Assembly: GCA_015066805.1 (NCBI GenBank)
Contig: SVNP01000002.1
Span: 1 to 64,000 of the forward strand
Length of the DNA: 64,000 bases
Reading direction: 5' to 3'
From: Ruminococcus sp.
GTDB lineage: Bacteria; Bacillota; Clostridia; Oscillospirales; Ruminococcaceae
Shown: one piece after another, positions 35,412-44,888 of the stretch
Numbering within the stretch: position 1 is the first letter of the stretch
Layout of the letters: each line of letters opens with the position of its first letter
The notes under the pieces: model-generated
What the model saw: the letters and a program-made list of their open reading frames with translations, nothing else
Database searches by the model: none
What the model was told of the DNA's origin: nothing
Made by a program: the position numbers and the translations under genes

Positions 35412-36082
35412 AAATGCTGTACAGCGTGGTAAAACGGTTTTTTGATATTTTTTTGTGTGCATTTGCATTGCTGGTGCTGAGTCCGTTCTTTCTCATTGCT
35501 GCGGTCGGCGTTAAGCTTTCCAGTCCCGGCCCCGTATTTTATCGTTCGGACAGAGTTGGTAAGAACGGCGTTCCATTCCACTTCTACAAATTCCGATCCA
35601 TGCACGAAACCAACAATAATAAGCATATGTGCGTGGCAGATGCCGAGAGACTGTTTCCTTTCGGTAAATTTATCAGAAAAACAAAAATTGATGAGTTGCC
35701 GCAGCTTCTGAACGTAATCAAGGGCGATATGTCCATCGTTGGCCCTCGTCCCATGACAATGGCCAGCCAGATGTACACAGGCGAATATGAAAGGGTCAGA
35801 ACGGTAAGACCCGGTCTGACCAGTGCGGCCAGTCTTTATGATTACGTGGTCGGTGATACATACACAGACAACGATGCATACAAAAGAGAGGTATATCCCG
35901 TAAAGCAAAAGCTGGAGCTTTACTATGTAGATCACATTTCCTTTGGCTATGATGTCAGTCTGGTATTCCGCACGATTTACCTGATTATTGCAGTGGCTTT
36001 TGGAAAAAAGGACTTCCGTGAGATGCCGGAGCTTTCCAAGATCAGAACAAAAGAGAGTAAACAGGAGGTAAGTGTACAATGA
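35408..36082 (+). CDS. initiating sugar-1-phosphate transferase (PglC/EpsL type)
   Basis: The 224-aa protein starts at GTG 35408 in a GTGA overlap with the aminotransferase, nine bases after GAAGGG. One N-terminal hydrophobic segment (FDIFLCAFALLVLSPFFLIAAVGVKL) precedes the catalytic core: SPGPVFYRSDRVGKNG, FYKFRSMH, TKIDELPQLLNVIKGDMSIVGPRP. It is the short monotopic form. It transfers a sugar 1-phosphate from a UDP-sugar to undecaprenyl phosphate and so starts the repeat unit. The following ATP-grasp gene overlaps by four bases. Confidence 0.92.
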   Translation: MKMLYSVVKRFFDIFLCAFALLVLSPFFLIAAVGVKLSSPGPVFYRSDRVGKNGVPFHFYKFRSMHETNNNKHMCVADAERLFPFGKFIRKTKIDELPQLLNVIKGDMSIVGPRPMTMASQMYTGEYERVRTVRPGLTSAASLYDYVVGDTYTDNDAYKREVYPVKQKLELYYVDHISFGYDVSLVFRTIYLIIAVAFGKKDFREMPELSKIRTKESKQEVSVQ

Positions 36083-37236
36083 ACTTCAACGGTGTTAAGG
36101 TGCTGCTGACAGACGGCGGTGCCAGACAGACGCTGACTATTCTGCATGGTCTGAAGGAGATCGGCTGCCATGTGACGGTGCTTTGCTCCACCAAGCTGGA
36201 TGTTTGCTACAACTCCAAACTGCCTGATGCCAGAATTTTGGATTATGATGCTGCCGGTTCTCATGACGGTTTTGAAGCCTTTATCATGAAGGTGCTGAAA
36301 GAAAACAAATTTGATGTGCTGCTCCCGGTGGCAGAGATCACTACCAACAAGGTTACACTCCATGAGGATGAGATCAAGCAGTATGTGAAAATTGCTTGTG
36401 CACCCAGAGCCGCATATATCCAGGCCTTTAATAAGCAGAGAACTTTTGAAAAAGCTCTGGATCTGGGAATTCCCTGCCCTTATACCAGACGGGAAAGTCA
36501 GACCGTTGAGGAGTACCTCAGCAAGGCAAAGTTCCCTGTTATTATCAAGCCCAGACAGGGCCTTGGCTCCATCGGCTTCCATAAGTTTGAAACCAGAGAA
36601 GAGTTTGACAAGGCACTTGCAGAAAAGACCTTTAACCCCGATGAGTATGTCATCCAGGAGTTTGTAAAGTTTGAGAAGCGGATCGGCACCTACATTTTCA
36701 TGGATCAGAATTGCAAAACCTGTGCTTCCATGGCGCAGGAGGTGCTCAGATGGTATCCGATTGATGCGGGTACCGCTGTGTTGACCCGTTCCATTGATGC
36801 TCCCGACCCCATCCGCCATTCCCGTGAGCTGCTGAAAGCTCTGGAGTGGCACGGTTTTGCCAATGTGGGCTTCATGATCGACAGTGAAACCGGTGAAGCT
36901 AAGCTGCTGGAGATCAATGGCAGAATCTCGGCCGGCGTAAAGCTTAGCTGGTTCTGTGGCATCAATATTGCAAAGCAGTTGATGGAAATGGCTTACGATC
37001 AGGAGGTAACGGTATATCCCGAAAATACCAAGTTCGGTCTGATGGCGCGACACAGCCATGCGGATATTTCCTGGTTCCTGAAGTCCAAGGACAGATTTTC
37101 CTGCAAGCCTTCCTGGTTCAGTTGGAAGAATACCACCGACCTTGTGTACTGGAAGCATGATATTAAGCCCTATTTTACCTATACCTTGCAGAAGATCTTC
37201 CGCTATAAGGAAGACATCAATAAGAGAAAGCATTGA
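36079..37236 (+). CDS. ATP-grasp ligase 1
   Basis: The 385-aa protein has a Rossmann-like N-terminal domain (VKVLLTDGGARQTLTILHGL), the ATP-grasp lysine and Gly-rich loop (FPVIIKPRQGLGSIGF, residues 152-167) and the metal-binding end (KLLEINGRISAG). ATP-grasp enzymes activate a carboxylate as acyl phosphate and join it to an amine or thiol. It is translationally coupled to the phosphoglycosyl transferase and followed by a PIG-L deacetylase, which could expose the amine it modifies. The substrate is inferred. Annotation pipelines often call it carbamoyl-phosphate synthase-like, which is misleading. Confidence 0.8.
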   Translation: MNFNGVKVLLTDGGARQTLTILHGLKEIGCHVTVLCSTKLDVCYNSKLPDARILDYDAAGSHDGFEAFIMKVLKENKFDVLLPVAEITTNKVTLHEDEIKQYVKIACAPRAAYIQAFNKQRTFEKALDLGIPCPYTRRESQTVEEYLSKAKFPVIIKPRQGLGSIGFHKFETREEFDKALAEKTFNPDEYVIQEFVKFEKRIGTYIFMDQNCKTCASMAQEVLRWYPIDAGTAVLTRSIDAPDPIRHSRELLKALEWHGFANVGFMIDSETGEAKLLEINGRISAGVKLSWFCGINIAKQLMEMAYDQEVTVYPENTKFGLMARHSHADISWFLKSKDRFSCKPSWFSWKNTTDLVYWKHDIKPYFTYTLQKIFRYKEDINKRKH

Positions 37237-37248
37237 TGGGAGATAATA

Positions 37249-37899
37249 ATGAAAGTTTTGGTATTTGCACCGCATAATGATGACGAGGTGCTTGGCGCAG
37301 GCGGCACCATCGCCAAGCATATTGCTAAGGGGGATGAGGTTTACGTTTGTGAAGTGACCGCTTCCCTGGTGGAAAGCAGAAAGCAGCTTATGCAGAATGA
37401 AGCACGGAAGGTGCATCGCTTTCTGGGTGTGAAAGAAACGATCTTCTTAGATTTCCCCGTTGTGGAGCTCCCCCATGTGGAAACCAGAAAGTTCAATAAT
37501 GCGGTGACAGAGGTAACTGCACGCATTCAGCCGGAGATCGTGTACATTCCCTTCAGCGGTGATATGCACAGGGATCATGCCATGGTAGCGGAAGCCGCCA
37601 TGGTAGCAGTCCGCCCCATTGCTGCGCCTTATGTCAAAACCGTGCTGGCATATGAAACACTTTCCGAAACCGGCTGGCATTATCCCACTGCGGATAAAGC
37701 TTTCATTCCTAACGTGTTCATTGATATTACCGAGCACATTGAGGATAAGGTTACAGCTATGGAGATGTATGAGGCACAACTGAAAGAGGACCCCCACCCC
37801 AGATCGGGAGAGGGTATTCGTGCTCTTGCAAAATTCCGTGGCGGCACGATCGGGGTCTCCTATGCGGAAGCCTTTATGTGTATCAGATACCGTGACTGA
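37249..37899 (+). CDS. PIG-L (LmbE-type) deacetylase
   Basis: The 216-aa protein begins with the zinc site VFAPHNDDEVLGAGG (PHxDD variant with Asn), and the second histidine motif is HRDH near residue 105. PIG-L enzymes remove N-acetyl groups from GlcNAc derivatives or lipid-linked sugars. Between an ATP-grasp ligase and a glycosyltransferase, it probably frees an amine on a repeat-unit sugar. It starts 12 bases after the ATP-grasp gene. Confidence 0.88.
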   Translation: MKVLVFAPHNDDEVLGAGGTIAKHIAKGDEVYVCEVTASLVESRKQLMQNEARKVHRFLGVKETIFLDFPVVELPHVETRKFNNAVTEVTARIQPEIVYIPFSGDMHRDHAMVAEAAMVAVRPIAAPYVKTVLAYETLSETGWHYPTADKAFIPNVFIDITEHIEDKVTAMEMYEAQLKEDPHPRSGEGIRALAKFRGGTIGVSYAEAFMCIRYRD

Positions 37900-37941
37900 G
37901 CGGAGTTCTGAAAAAGCAATACAACAGCAGGGGGAATGAAA

Positions 37942-39015
37942 ATGAATCATCCTTTTTTCAGTGTTATTATTCCCGTGTATAATGTTGCTCAGACGTTTTT
38001 TGAAGAGTGCATTAGCAGTATCTTGAACCAGACAATGGGCAGCTTTGAATTGATCCTTGTGGATGACGGAAGCCGTGCGGAGTGTGCAGCTCAATGCGAT
38101 GCTTTTGCCGAAAAAGATGCGAGAATCAGGGTGATTCACCAGGAAAATCAGGGCGTTTCCGTCGCACGGAACAATGGTATTCTGGCTGCTTGTGCAGACT
38201 GGATCGTGTTTGTAGATGCTGACGACTGGCTGGAACTCGATTCCCTGGAACGGCTATACAGCCGGCTGGACAGCAAATACGATATCTTGATGTTTCGCTG
38301 CATTCGTGAAACCGAAACCATGAGCAAGGTGATGGATTACGGCATTGAAACTGACCGCCTGTATGATTTGACGCAGTTTGAAAGCAAGGAGTTTTTCTAC
38401 CGTAAGGTCATGCGTGTGCCCAATGCCCAGAAGCAGAGAACTGAGCCCATGTATTACTCATGCGATAAGGTGTATAGGCGTGCCTTCCTGATGGAGAACG
38501 AGATCCGCTACCCTGTGGGTCTTGCCAAAAGCGAGGATAAGGTGTTTATTACCCGCTGTCTTGAAAAAATGCATTACTTTTATCATGTGGATGATGCTTT
38601 GTACCATTACAGAATGAATGATGCAAGCGTCTGCCACCGTTATTCCGCCAATATGGATGAACAGCGACTGATGTTGGCAAAGATGCTTGTGCCTATGGCG
38701 AATAACATGGATGCAGAATTGGGGGAGATGTCCGGCGATGCGTCCTATCACCATGTGTCCGATGACAATATGCGTTTTATTTTTGGTCTGCTGACTGACG
38801 TTCTGTACTTGAAATACTATCACAACGATAATCCCGACAAGAAAACTCGCCGCCGAGAGGCCTTGCGGTTTATGCATACATCTCCTTTTCGGGAGTCCAT
38901 CAAGGAAGTACCATATCGTGGCATGTCGTCCAGATCCAAAATCAAAAAGTTTTTGCTCAGTCTGAATATGGTAACAACATTTTGTTTGCTCAGCCGAAAA
39001 TACAGAAAAATGTAA
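37942..39015 (+). CDS. glycosyltransferase family 2
   Basis: The 357-aa GT-A enzyme has FSVIIPVYNV, the nucleotide-binding LILVDDGS and the metal motif VFVDADDWL (DxD) in the first 95 residues. A helical C-terminal region follows. It adds a sugar to the lipid-linked unit on the cytoplasmic face. ATG 37942 lies eight bases after CAGGGGGA; ATG 37936 would be too close. Composition from here to about 42700 is somewhat more AT-rich than the flanking locus. Confidence 0.9.
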   Translation: MNHPFFSVIIPVYNVAQTFFEECISSILNQTMGSFELILVDDGSRAECAAQCDAFAEKDARIRVIHQENQGVSVARNNGILAACADWIVFVDADDWLELDSLERLYSRLDSKYDILMFRCIRETETMSKVMDYGIETDRLYDLTQFESKEFFYRKVMRVPNAQKQRTEPMYYSCDKVYRRAFLMENEIRYPVGLAKSEDKVFITRCLEKMHYFYHVDDALYHYRMNDASVCHRYSANMDEQRLMLAKMLVPMANNMDAELGEMSGDASYHHVSDDNMRFIFGLLTDVLYLKYYHNDNPDKKTRRREALRFMHTSPFRESIKEVPYRGMSSRSKIKKFLLSLNMVTTFCLLSRKYRKM

Positions 39016-39072
39016 ACCAGAAACTGTAGGGGATACACTAATCCCCTAAAAAGCAAATAAAGGGGCAATGCA

Positions 39073-40200
39073 ATGCTAGGATATGTACTCATTCTCTCTG
39101 TTGCGGTGTTCGGCAACATGATTATTGATACCATCAACTCATCAAAGCAGTATAAAAAGCTCTTTATGTGCGTGGTGTGGGGAATGCTGATCCTTTTTGC
39201 AGTCCTGAGAGGATACGAGGTCGGAATCGACTACGCGAACCGCGTGCGTTCCTTTTCTTATATCTTTCAGCTTCCCTTTTCAGAATTGATTGAATTTACC
39301 AAAACTGAGAGTAACGGGCAGTATTTTTACACATTGTTTGTCTGGTCGGTGGGACAGGTCATCCCCAGCGTATGGCTTGTAAATTCCATCATGGATGTAT
39401 TCATCCTTTCGGTTTTTGGATGGTTTATTTACAGGTATTCCAATAACGTAGCGTTTTCCTCCATGATGTTTGCTGCCTTTGCGCTGACATCTATGGTGAA
39501 TATTACCCGCCAGTATGTGGCTGCAGCCATCTTTTTGATTGCTCTTCATTATTTTATTCAGGATAAGATGATGAAAGCCTTCCTTCTTATCATACTGGCT
39601 TCGCTGATGCATAGCAGTGCTATAGTGCTGATGGTGTTCTTTGTTCTGAAACTCATCGGATTCAGCTTTAATAAAGCCAAGATGTGGCTGTATTTGGCCG
39701 GTTCTCTGGCCATGTTTATACTGTTTGATCTGATTGTAGATATCTTTCTGGCTATCTTCCCTCAGTACTCATATGTGCTGGGTGACTGGGCCATGGGTGA
39801 TTCGGGCTTTTCCATCATCTGGCTGGGCATCTATTCCATGATCTTCTTTGGCGCTTACTTGACACTGACAAAAAAACAAACAGGGCTGCTGCGACTGCTG
39901 CACCTGAAGAATAACGAGGCAGAGCATAAAATCGGAATCATCATCATCGGCTTCATTTTTTATGCGGTGATTTCGCTGCTGCGTTCCAAAATGTGGCTGG
40001 TATCCCGTATGATCACCTATTTTATTTATGGCTTTTGTATGATCGTTTCCGAAATCATAGACAGACTGAAGTTTGACAGATCTATCCGGTACATCATTTC
40101 TGTGGTGATGTGCATCTTGTTCGCAGGATGGGGTGTGATCCTCTTTATGCAGGATGCTCACGGGCTGCTGCCTTATACCTTCATCTGGGATTCGATCTGA
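39073..40200 (+). CDS. EpsG-family polysaccharide polymerase
   Basis: The 375-aa protein has about ten membrane segments. Family features include RGYEVGIDYANRVRSF near residue 48 and the large loop with NITRQYVAAAIFLIALHY. EpsG/Wzy-like proteins polymerise lipid-linked repeat units outside the membrane. AAAGGGGCAATGCA precedes the ATG. A small hairpin (AGGGGAT/ATCCCCT) lies in the 57-base gap before it. Together with the flippase and Wzz-like protein this makes a Wzx/Wzy-type system. Confidence 0.83.
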   Translation: MLGYVLILSVAVFGNMIIDTINSSKQYKKLFMCVVWGMLILFAVLRGYEVGIDYANRVRSFSYIFQLPFSELIEFTKTESNGQYFYTLFVWSVGQVIPSVWLVNSIMDVFILSVFGWFIYRYSNNVAFSSMMFAAFALTSMVNITRQYVAAAIFLIALHYFIQDKMMKAFLLIILASLMHSSAIVLMVFFVLKLIGFSFNKAKMWLYLAGSLAMFILFDLIVDIFLAIFPQYSYVLGDWAMGDSGFSIIWLGIYSMIFFGAYLTLTKKQTGLLRLLHLKNNEAEHKIGIIIIGFIFYAVISLLRSKMWLVSRMITYFIYGFCMIVSEIIDRLKFDRSIRYIISVVMCILFAGWGVILFMQDAHGLLPYTFIWDSI

Positions 40201-40245
40201 CCCAACCTGCACAGAAATCGTAAGGAATATCGGGAGTAAAGTGGA

Positions 40246-41238
40246 ATGGAAAATCAGGAAGTAAAAGTAAGCATTTTGTGCCTTGCCTTTAATCATGAGA
40301 AGTACATCAGACAAGCCCTGGAAAGCTTTGTATCGCAGCAATGTGACTTTCCCTATGAGGTGCTTGTGCATGATGACGCATCTACCGACAAAACAGCAGA
40401 CATCATCGCTGAATTTGCCCGGAGGTATCCGGATATCATCAGACCCATTTTCCAGAAAGAAAACCAGCATTCCAAAAAAGTTCCGATCTGGAAAACCCAT
40501 GTAGTGCCTTTGATCCGCGGCAAATATGTCGCCATGTGTGAAGGCGATGATTACTGGACAGATCCGCTGAAGCTGCAGAAGCAATATGATATCATGGAGC
40601 AAAACTCCGATTGTACTATGTGCGTGCATAAGGTGCACGATGTCAACGAGGACGGAACCCCCACAAAGCATTTCCGTCCCTCAATTGCCTTGGAAGAAGG
40701 CAAACTGGATACAGCGGCATTTCTGAAGATACACCCCACATATCCTTTCCAGACTACCAGCTATTTTATGAGGGCAGATGTCTGGATCGCATATATCAAT
40801 GATCCGCCCCTGTTTCGTCTCTTGTCCGATGTGGGTGATGAACCTATGGTGCTGAATATGGCTGCGGAAGGAAACATCTACTACCTTGCGGATTGTATGT
40901 CCGCATATCGTAAATTCAGTGTGGGCAGTTGGTCTTCCTCGACTAAGAAAAACACACAAAAGCATCTTGTCCACGCCAAAAAAATGTATGATATGATGTG
41001 TGCCTATAATGAGTACACGGGTAATCGGTTTGACTGCAACCTGCAGTTTTACCGCTGCAGAGTGCTTTGGCTTGAGAAAAATTTCAAGGAGCTGGTGAAG
41101 AAAGAAAATGCACCCGGAATGAAACGCTTTTCTGTGCGTATGAGAATATATGCTTATGTCTGCTCGGTTTTCCCATTTGTGCATACTGTCAGGGAGAAAA
41201 CGCGTGCACTGCTCAAAGGAGGAAAACATGGCGCATAA
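40246..41238 (+). CDS. glycosyltransferase family 2
   Basis: The 330-aa GT-A enzyme has VSILCLAFNHEKYIRQALES, EVLVHDDASTDKT and the metal motif MCEGDDYWTDPLKL (residues 97-110), typical of GT2 proteins annotated as glycosyl transferase in capsule loci. It is the second and last clear glycosyltransferase of the locus, so the repeat unit may have only about three sugars unless other genes act in trans. The end overlaps the flippase gene by 11 bases. Confidence 0.9.
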   Translation: MENQEVKVSILCLAFNHEKYIRQALESFVSQQCDFPYEVLVHDDASTDKTADIIAEFARRYPDIIRPIFQKENQHSKKVPIWKTHVVPLIRGKYVAMCEGDDYWTDPLKLQKQYDIMEQNSDCTMCVHKVHDVNEDGTPTKHFRPSIALEEGKLDTAAFLKIHPTYPFQTTSYFMRADVWIAYINDPPLFRLLSDVGDEPMVLNMAAEGNIYYLADCMSAYRKFSVGSWSSSTKKNTQKHLVHAKKMYDMMCAYNEYTGNRFDCNLQFYRCRVLWLEKNFKELVKKENAPGMKRFSVRMRIYAYVCSVFPFVHTVREKTRALLKGGKHGA

Positions 41239-42685
41239 ATCCATCGCAAAAGATGTTATGTGGAAATTTCTTGAACGTTTCGGCTGTTTGGGTGTGCAGT
41301 TTGTTTTGCAGATTGTATTAGGCAGAATTCTCGGCACTGCTCTTTACGGTGAACTGTCATTCATGATCATTTTCACGACCCTTGCAAATGTTTTTGTGCA
41401 AAAGGGTTTCAATACCGCACTGATCCAGAACAAGGATGTGGATGAGGAAGATTACTCATCCGTATTCTGGGTCAGCATTGCCATTGCTGCGGTACTGTAT
41501 GGCGTGTTGTTTGCCGGTGCACCGTTCTTAAGCAGATTTTTCAAGATGCCCCATATTGTTGCGCCCTTCCGTGTTTTGGCATTGATGCTATTCCCCGGCG
41601 CGCTCAACTCTATTCAGGTTGCAAAAATCAGCCGCAAAATGGATTTCAAAAAGCTGTTTTTCAGCCATGTGGGAGCTATTTTGTTTTCCGGTTGTCTGGG
41701 TATTGTGATTGCAGTCAACGGCGGTGGATTGTGGGCACTGGTAGCGCAGAGTCTATCCAACATCACCGTTACCTGCATCATGATGATCTTTTTTGTTAAA
41801 GTCAGGATCAAGAGAGTCTGCAATATGCAGCGCATCAAAGTGCTGTTCGGCTTTGGCTGGAAGGTACTTGTTTCCAGCCTGATTGATACCATTTATCAGG
41901 ACCTGCGAAGCCTTGTCATTGGCAAGCAGTATGACAGTTCCACCCTTGGCTGTTATAACAAGGGCAAGCATTTCCCACAGTTTATTAACAACGCTGTTAA
42001 CGGCACGCTGCAAAGTGTCATGCTGCCTGTTATGTCCAAAAAGCAGGATGACAGTGTACAACTGAAGGCCATGATGCGAAATTCCATTAAGCTGAGTGCT
42101 TATGTGATGTTTCCGGTCATGGCAGGTCTTGCCGCAACGGCAACACCGCTGGTAGACCTGTTGCTGACCGAAAAATGGCTGCCTTGTGTGCCGTATCTGC
42201 GTATCTATTGCTTTACATTCGCATTCTACCCTGTAAATACCTGTAACCTGCAGGCAATCAACGCGATCGGCAGAAGCGATATCTTCCTTAAACTGGAGGT
42301 CATTAAGAAGGTATATGGCGTCATCGCTTTGATTATTGCTATGACTTGTTTCCATTCACCCATTGCCATTGCCATGACAGGAGCTATTACGACAATTCTG
42401 GGTTGCTTTGTCAATGCATTCCCCAACAAAAAGCTGATCGGCTATTCCTACTTTGAACAGATGAAGGATATGCTTCCTTCCTTTGTCATGGCCGTTATTA
42501 TGCTGGCAGGTGTTCTGTTGATGCAGTTGTTGGGACTGTCTTCTGTGGTGACGCTTTTGGTACAGGTACTGACAGGCGTTATCATTTACCTTGTTCTTTC
42601 CGTGATATTCAAGCCGGCAGGATTCACCATGCTGAAGGACATTATCTGCAATCTGCTGAAGAAAAAAAGACCGGCAAAAGCATAA
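41228..42685 (+). CDS. Wzx-type oligosaccharide flippase (MOP family)
   Basis: The 485-aa protein starts at ATG 41228 after AAAGGAGGAAAAC; the track start 41150 is inside the preceding gene. It has about 12-14 membrane segments and a MOP-type N-terminus (VMWKFLERFGCLGVQFVLQIVLGRILGTALYGELSF). The family flips undecaprenyl-linked repeat units to the outer face. It is coupled to the GT2 gene and followed by an ATP-grasp gene. Confidence 0.9.
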   Translation: MAHKSIAKDVMWKFLERFGCLGVQFVLQIVLGRILGTALYGELSFMIIFTTLANVFVQKGFNTALIQNKDVDEEDYSSVFWVSIAIAAVLYGVLFAGAPFLSRFFKMPHIVAPFRVLALMLFPGALNSIQVAKISRKMDFKKLFFSHVGAILFSGCLGIVIAVNGGGLWALVAQSLSNITVTCIMMIFFVKVRIKRVCNMQRIKVLFGFGWKVLVSSLIDTIYQDLRSLVIGKQYDSSTLGCYNKGKHFPQFINNAVNGTLQSVMLPVMSKKQDDSVQLKAMMRNSIKLSAYVMFPVMAGLAATATPLVDLLLTEKWLPCVPYLRIYCFTFAFYPVNTCNLQAINAIGRSDIFLKLEVIKKVYGVIALIIAMTCFHSPIAIAMTGAITTILGCFVNAFPNKKLIGYSYFEQMKDMLPSFVMAVIMLAGVLLMQLLGLSSVVTLLVQVLTGVIIYLVLSVIFKPAGFTMLKDIICNLLKKKRPAKA

Positions 42686-42715
42686 ATCCCAAAAAAGGGG
42701 AATTAGGAGTATAGT

Positions 42716-43915
42716 ATGAAAAGATTGTTGCTGCTTGGCGGCTCCCGTTATATTCTGCCGGTGATCGAAGCTGCCCATAAGCTGGGCTATTATGTCATCA
42801 CCTGCGACTATCTGCCCGATAATATTGCACATAAGTATGCCGATGAATACTGCAATGTCAGTATCATTGATAAAGAAGCCGTTCTGGAGGCTGCCAAAAA
42901 GCTGAACATTGACGGTGTGCTTTCCTTTGCCTGTGACCCCGGTGTTGCAACTGCCGCTTATGTGGCAGAGCAGCTTGGTCTGCCGCACAGCGGATCCTAT
43001 GAGTCCGTAAGCATTTTGCAGAATAAGGGCAGATTCCGTAAGTTCCTTGCGGATAACGGCTTCCGTGTGCCCAATGCAAAGGGCTATACTTCCGTGGAGG
43101 AAGCACTGGGTGATGTGGATTATTTCAACTGGCCCGTAATCGTCAAGCCTACGGATTCCGCAGGCAGCAAGGGCGTTACCCGTGTGGATGATCCTGCCAA
43201 GCTGCGGGAAAGTATTGAATATGCGTTGCAGTTTTCTCACAGCGATGAGTTTATCATCGAGGATTTTCTGGAGAAGGTGGGGCATTCCTCCGATACAGAC
43301 AGCTTTTCCGTGGATGGTAAGCTGAAGTTTGTGTCTTTTTCCGCCCAGCGGTTTGATGAAAACTGCGAAAATCCCTATACACCCTCCGCATATAGCTGGC
43401 CTTCTACGCTTTCCAAGGCACATGAGGAAGAGCTGACCGGTGAAATTCAGCGGCTGCTGACCCTGCTGGATATGAAAACTTCGATTTACAACATTGAAGT
43501 AAGAGAATGCACCAACGGCAATGCATACATCATGGAATGCTCTCCCAGAGGCGGCGGTAACCGTCTTGCAGAAATGCTGCGGTATGCCACCGGCGTGGAT
43601 CTTGTGACCAATGCGGTGCGTGCTGCTGTGGGCGATCCTGTGGTGGATGTGGAGCAGAAGCCTTACAACGGCTGCTGGGCAGAGGTGATTCTGCACAGCG
43701 AAAAGCCCGGCGTGTTTGATTCCCTTTGGATCTCCGATGAGATCAAGGAGAATATTGTGGAGCGTGATCTGTGGATCACGGCAGGCACCGAGGTGGGTGG
43801 ATTTTCCGGCGCAAACGAGGCCATCGGCACACTGGTGCTGCGCTTTGACACCAACGAGGAGCTGGAGCGTGTGCTGAGCGATCAGGCAAAATACATCAAG
43901 GTCGTGCTGAAGTAA
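42716..43915 (+). CDS. ATP-grasp ligase 2
   Basis: The 399-aa protein has an N-terminal Rossmann-like domain (RLLLLGGSRYILPVIEAAHKLGY), the ATP-grasp core WPVIVKPTDSAGSKGV (residues 141-156) and the metal-binding strand AYIMECSPRGGGNRLAE. The last motif is E-x-S-P-R instead of the common E-x-N-P-R, a form seen among amino-acid ligases. The C-terminal domain is of PurK/BacD type. Amide formation on a sugar amine is a likely role. The stop codon TAA is immediately followed by the ATG of the next gene. Confidence 0.8.
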   Translation: MKRLLLLGGSRYILPVIEAAHKLGYYVITCDYLPDNIAHKYADEYCNVSIIDKEAVLEAAKKLNIDGVLSFACDPGVATAAYVAEQLGLPHSGSYESVSILQNKGRFRKFLADNGFRVPNAKGYTSVEEALGDVDYFNWPVIVKPTDSAGSKGVTRVDDPAKLRESIEYALQFSHSDEFIIEDFLEKVGHSSDTDSFSVDGKLKFVSFSAQRFDENCENPYTPSAYSWPSTLSKAHEEELTGEIQRLLTLLDMKTSIYNIEVRECTNGNAYIMECSPRGGGNRLAEMLRYATGVDLVTNAVRAAVGDPVVDVEQKPYNGCWAEVILHSEKPGVFDSLWISDEIKENIVERDLWITAGTEVGGFSGANEAIGTLVLRFDTNEELERVLSDQAKYIKVVLK

Positions 43916-44875
43916 ATGGCTGCAAAAGAAATCGGAGGATATCTGGAGCTGGAGCGTTTTTCTTGGCCCATGCTCCATGAGGGCGCCGTGGCACTGAACT
44001 GTGGGCGCAATGCCCTTGCCTATGTGTTGCGTGCCCGTGGGATCCGGAAAATCAGGATCCCGGCCTTTTGCTGTGATACGGTAATGGCGGCCTGCCGCAA
44101 AGAAAAGGTTTCGGCTGCGTATTACGCCATTACCGAAGACTGGCTGCCCGAGGAGCAGACCCTTGCTCCCGATGAATGGCTGTATGTAGTGAATTTCTAC
44201 GGTCAGCTAAGCAATGAAAGCATCGGGGCACTGGTGCGGAAATATACCCGTGTGATTATAGACCACGCACAGGCATATTTTCAGATGCCCTTGCCCGGTG
44301 TGGATACGCTCTATACCTGCCGTAAGTTTTTCGGTGTGGCAGATGGCGCATTTTTGTATACCGACTGTAAGCTGAACGATACCCTTGCACAGGATGAATC
44401 CTTTGACAGAATGCAGTTTGTGCTGGGCCGATTTGAACGTTCCGCTTCGGAGTTTTATGCTCTGGCGGCTGCCAATAATGCGTTTTTTGAAAACGAGCCC
44501 GTTAAGCGGATGTCAAAGCTGACGGAAAATCTGCTGCATGCAGTGGATTATGAAGCCGTAAAGCAGCGCAGAACAGAAAACTTTGCGGTATTGCACCAAG
44601 CTTTCGGTGCGGTCAATCCGCTGCGGCTTACTGTGCCCGAGGGTGCCTTTATGTATCCCTTGTACCTGAAAAACGGTGCTGCGGTGCGTAAGGTGCTGCA
44701 GGGACAGAAGATCTTTATTCCCACCCTCTGGCCGGATGTGTTTGACATCTGTGAGGAAACGGCACGGGAATATGATCTTGCCAAGAATATTCTGCCGCTG
44801 CCGTGTGATCAGCGGTATGATGTGAATGATATGAAAGATATGATCCGGGCGGTAAAAGCTGCTATGGAGGAATAA
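43916..44875 (+). CDS. short DegT-like PLP-dependent enzyme
   Basis: The 319-aa protein is about 50 residues shorter than normal DegT aminotransferases. It keeps the fold landmarks: NCGRNALAYVLRARG (phosphate-binding turn), VIIDHAQAYFQM (Asp that contacts the PLP nitrogen) and TCRKFFGVADGAFLYTD, where the lysine should bind PLP. It has no separate ribosome binding site; ATG directly follows the TAA of ATP-grasp 2, so translation is probably coupled. The substrate is unknown, and it may act together with the ligase genes on both sides. Confidence 0.65.
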   Translation: MAAKEIGGYLELERFSWPMLHEGAVALNCGRNALAYVLRARGIRKIRIPAFCCDTVMAACRKEKVSAAYYAITEDWLPEEQTLAPDEWLYVVNFYGQLSNESIGALVRKYTRVIIDHAQAYFQMPLPGVDTLYTCRKFFGVADGAFLYTDCKLNDTLAQDESFDRMQFVLGRFERSASEFYALAAANNAFFENEPVKRMSKLTENLLHAVDYEAVKQRRTENFAVLHQAFGAVNPLRLTVPEGAFMYPLYLKNGAAVRKVLQGQKIFIPTLWPDVFDICEETAREYDLAKNILPLPCDQRYDVNDMKDMIRAVKAAMEE

Positions 44876-44888
44876 AGGAGAAGATCCC

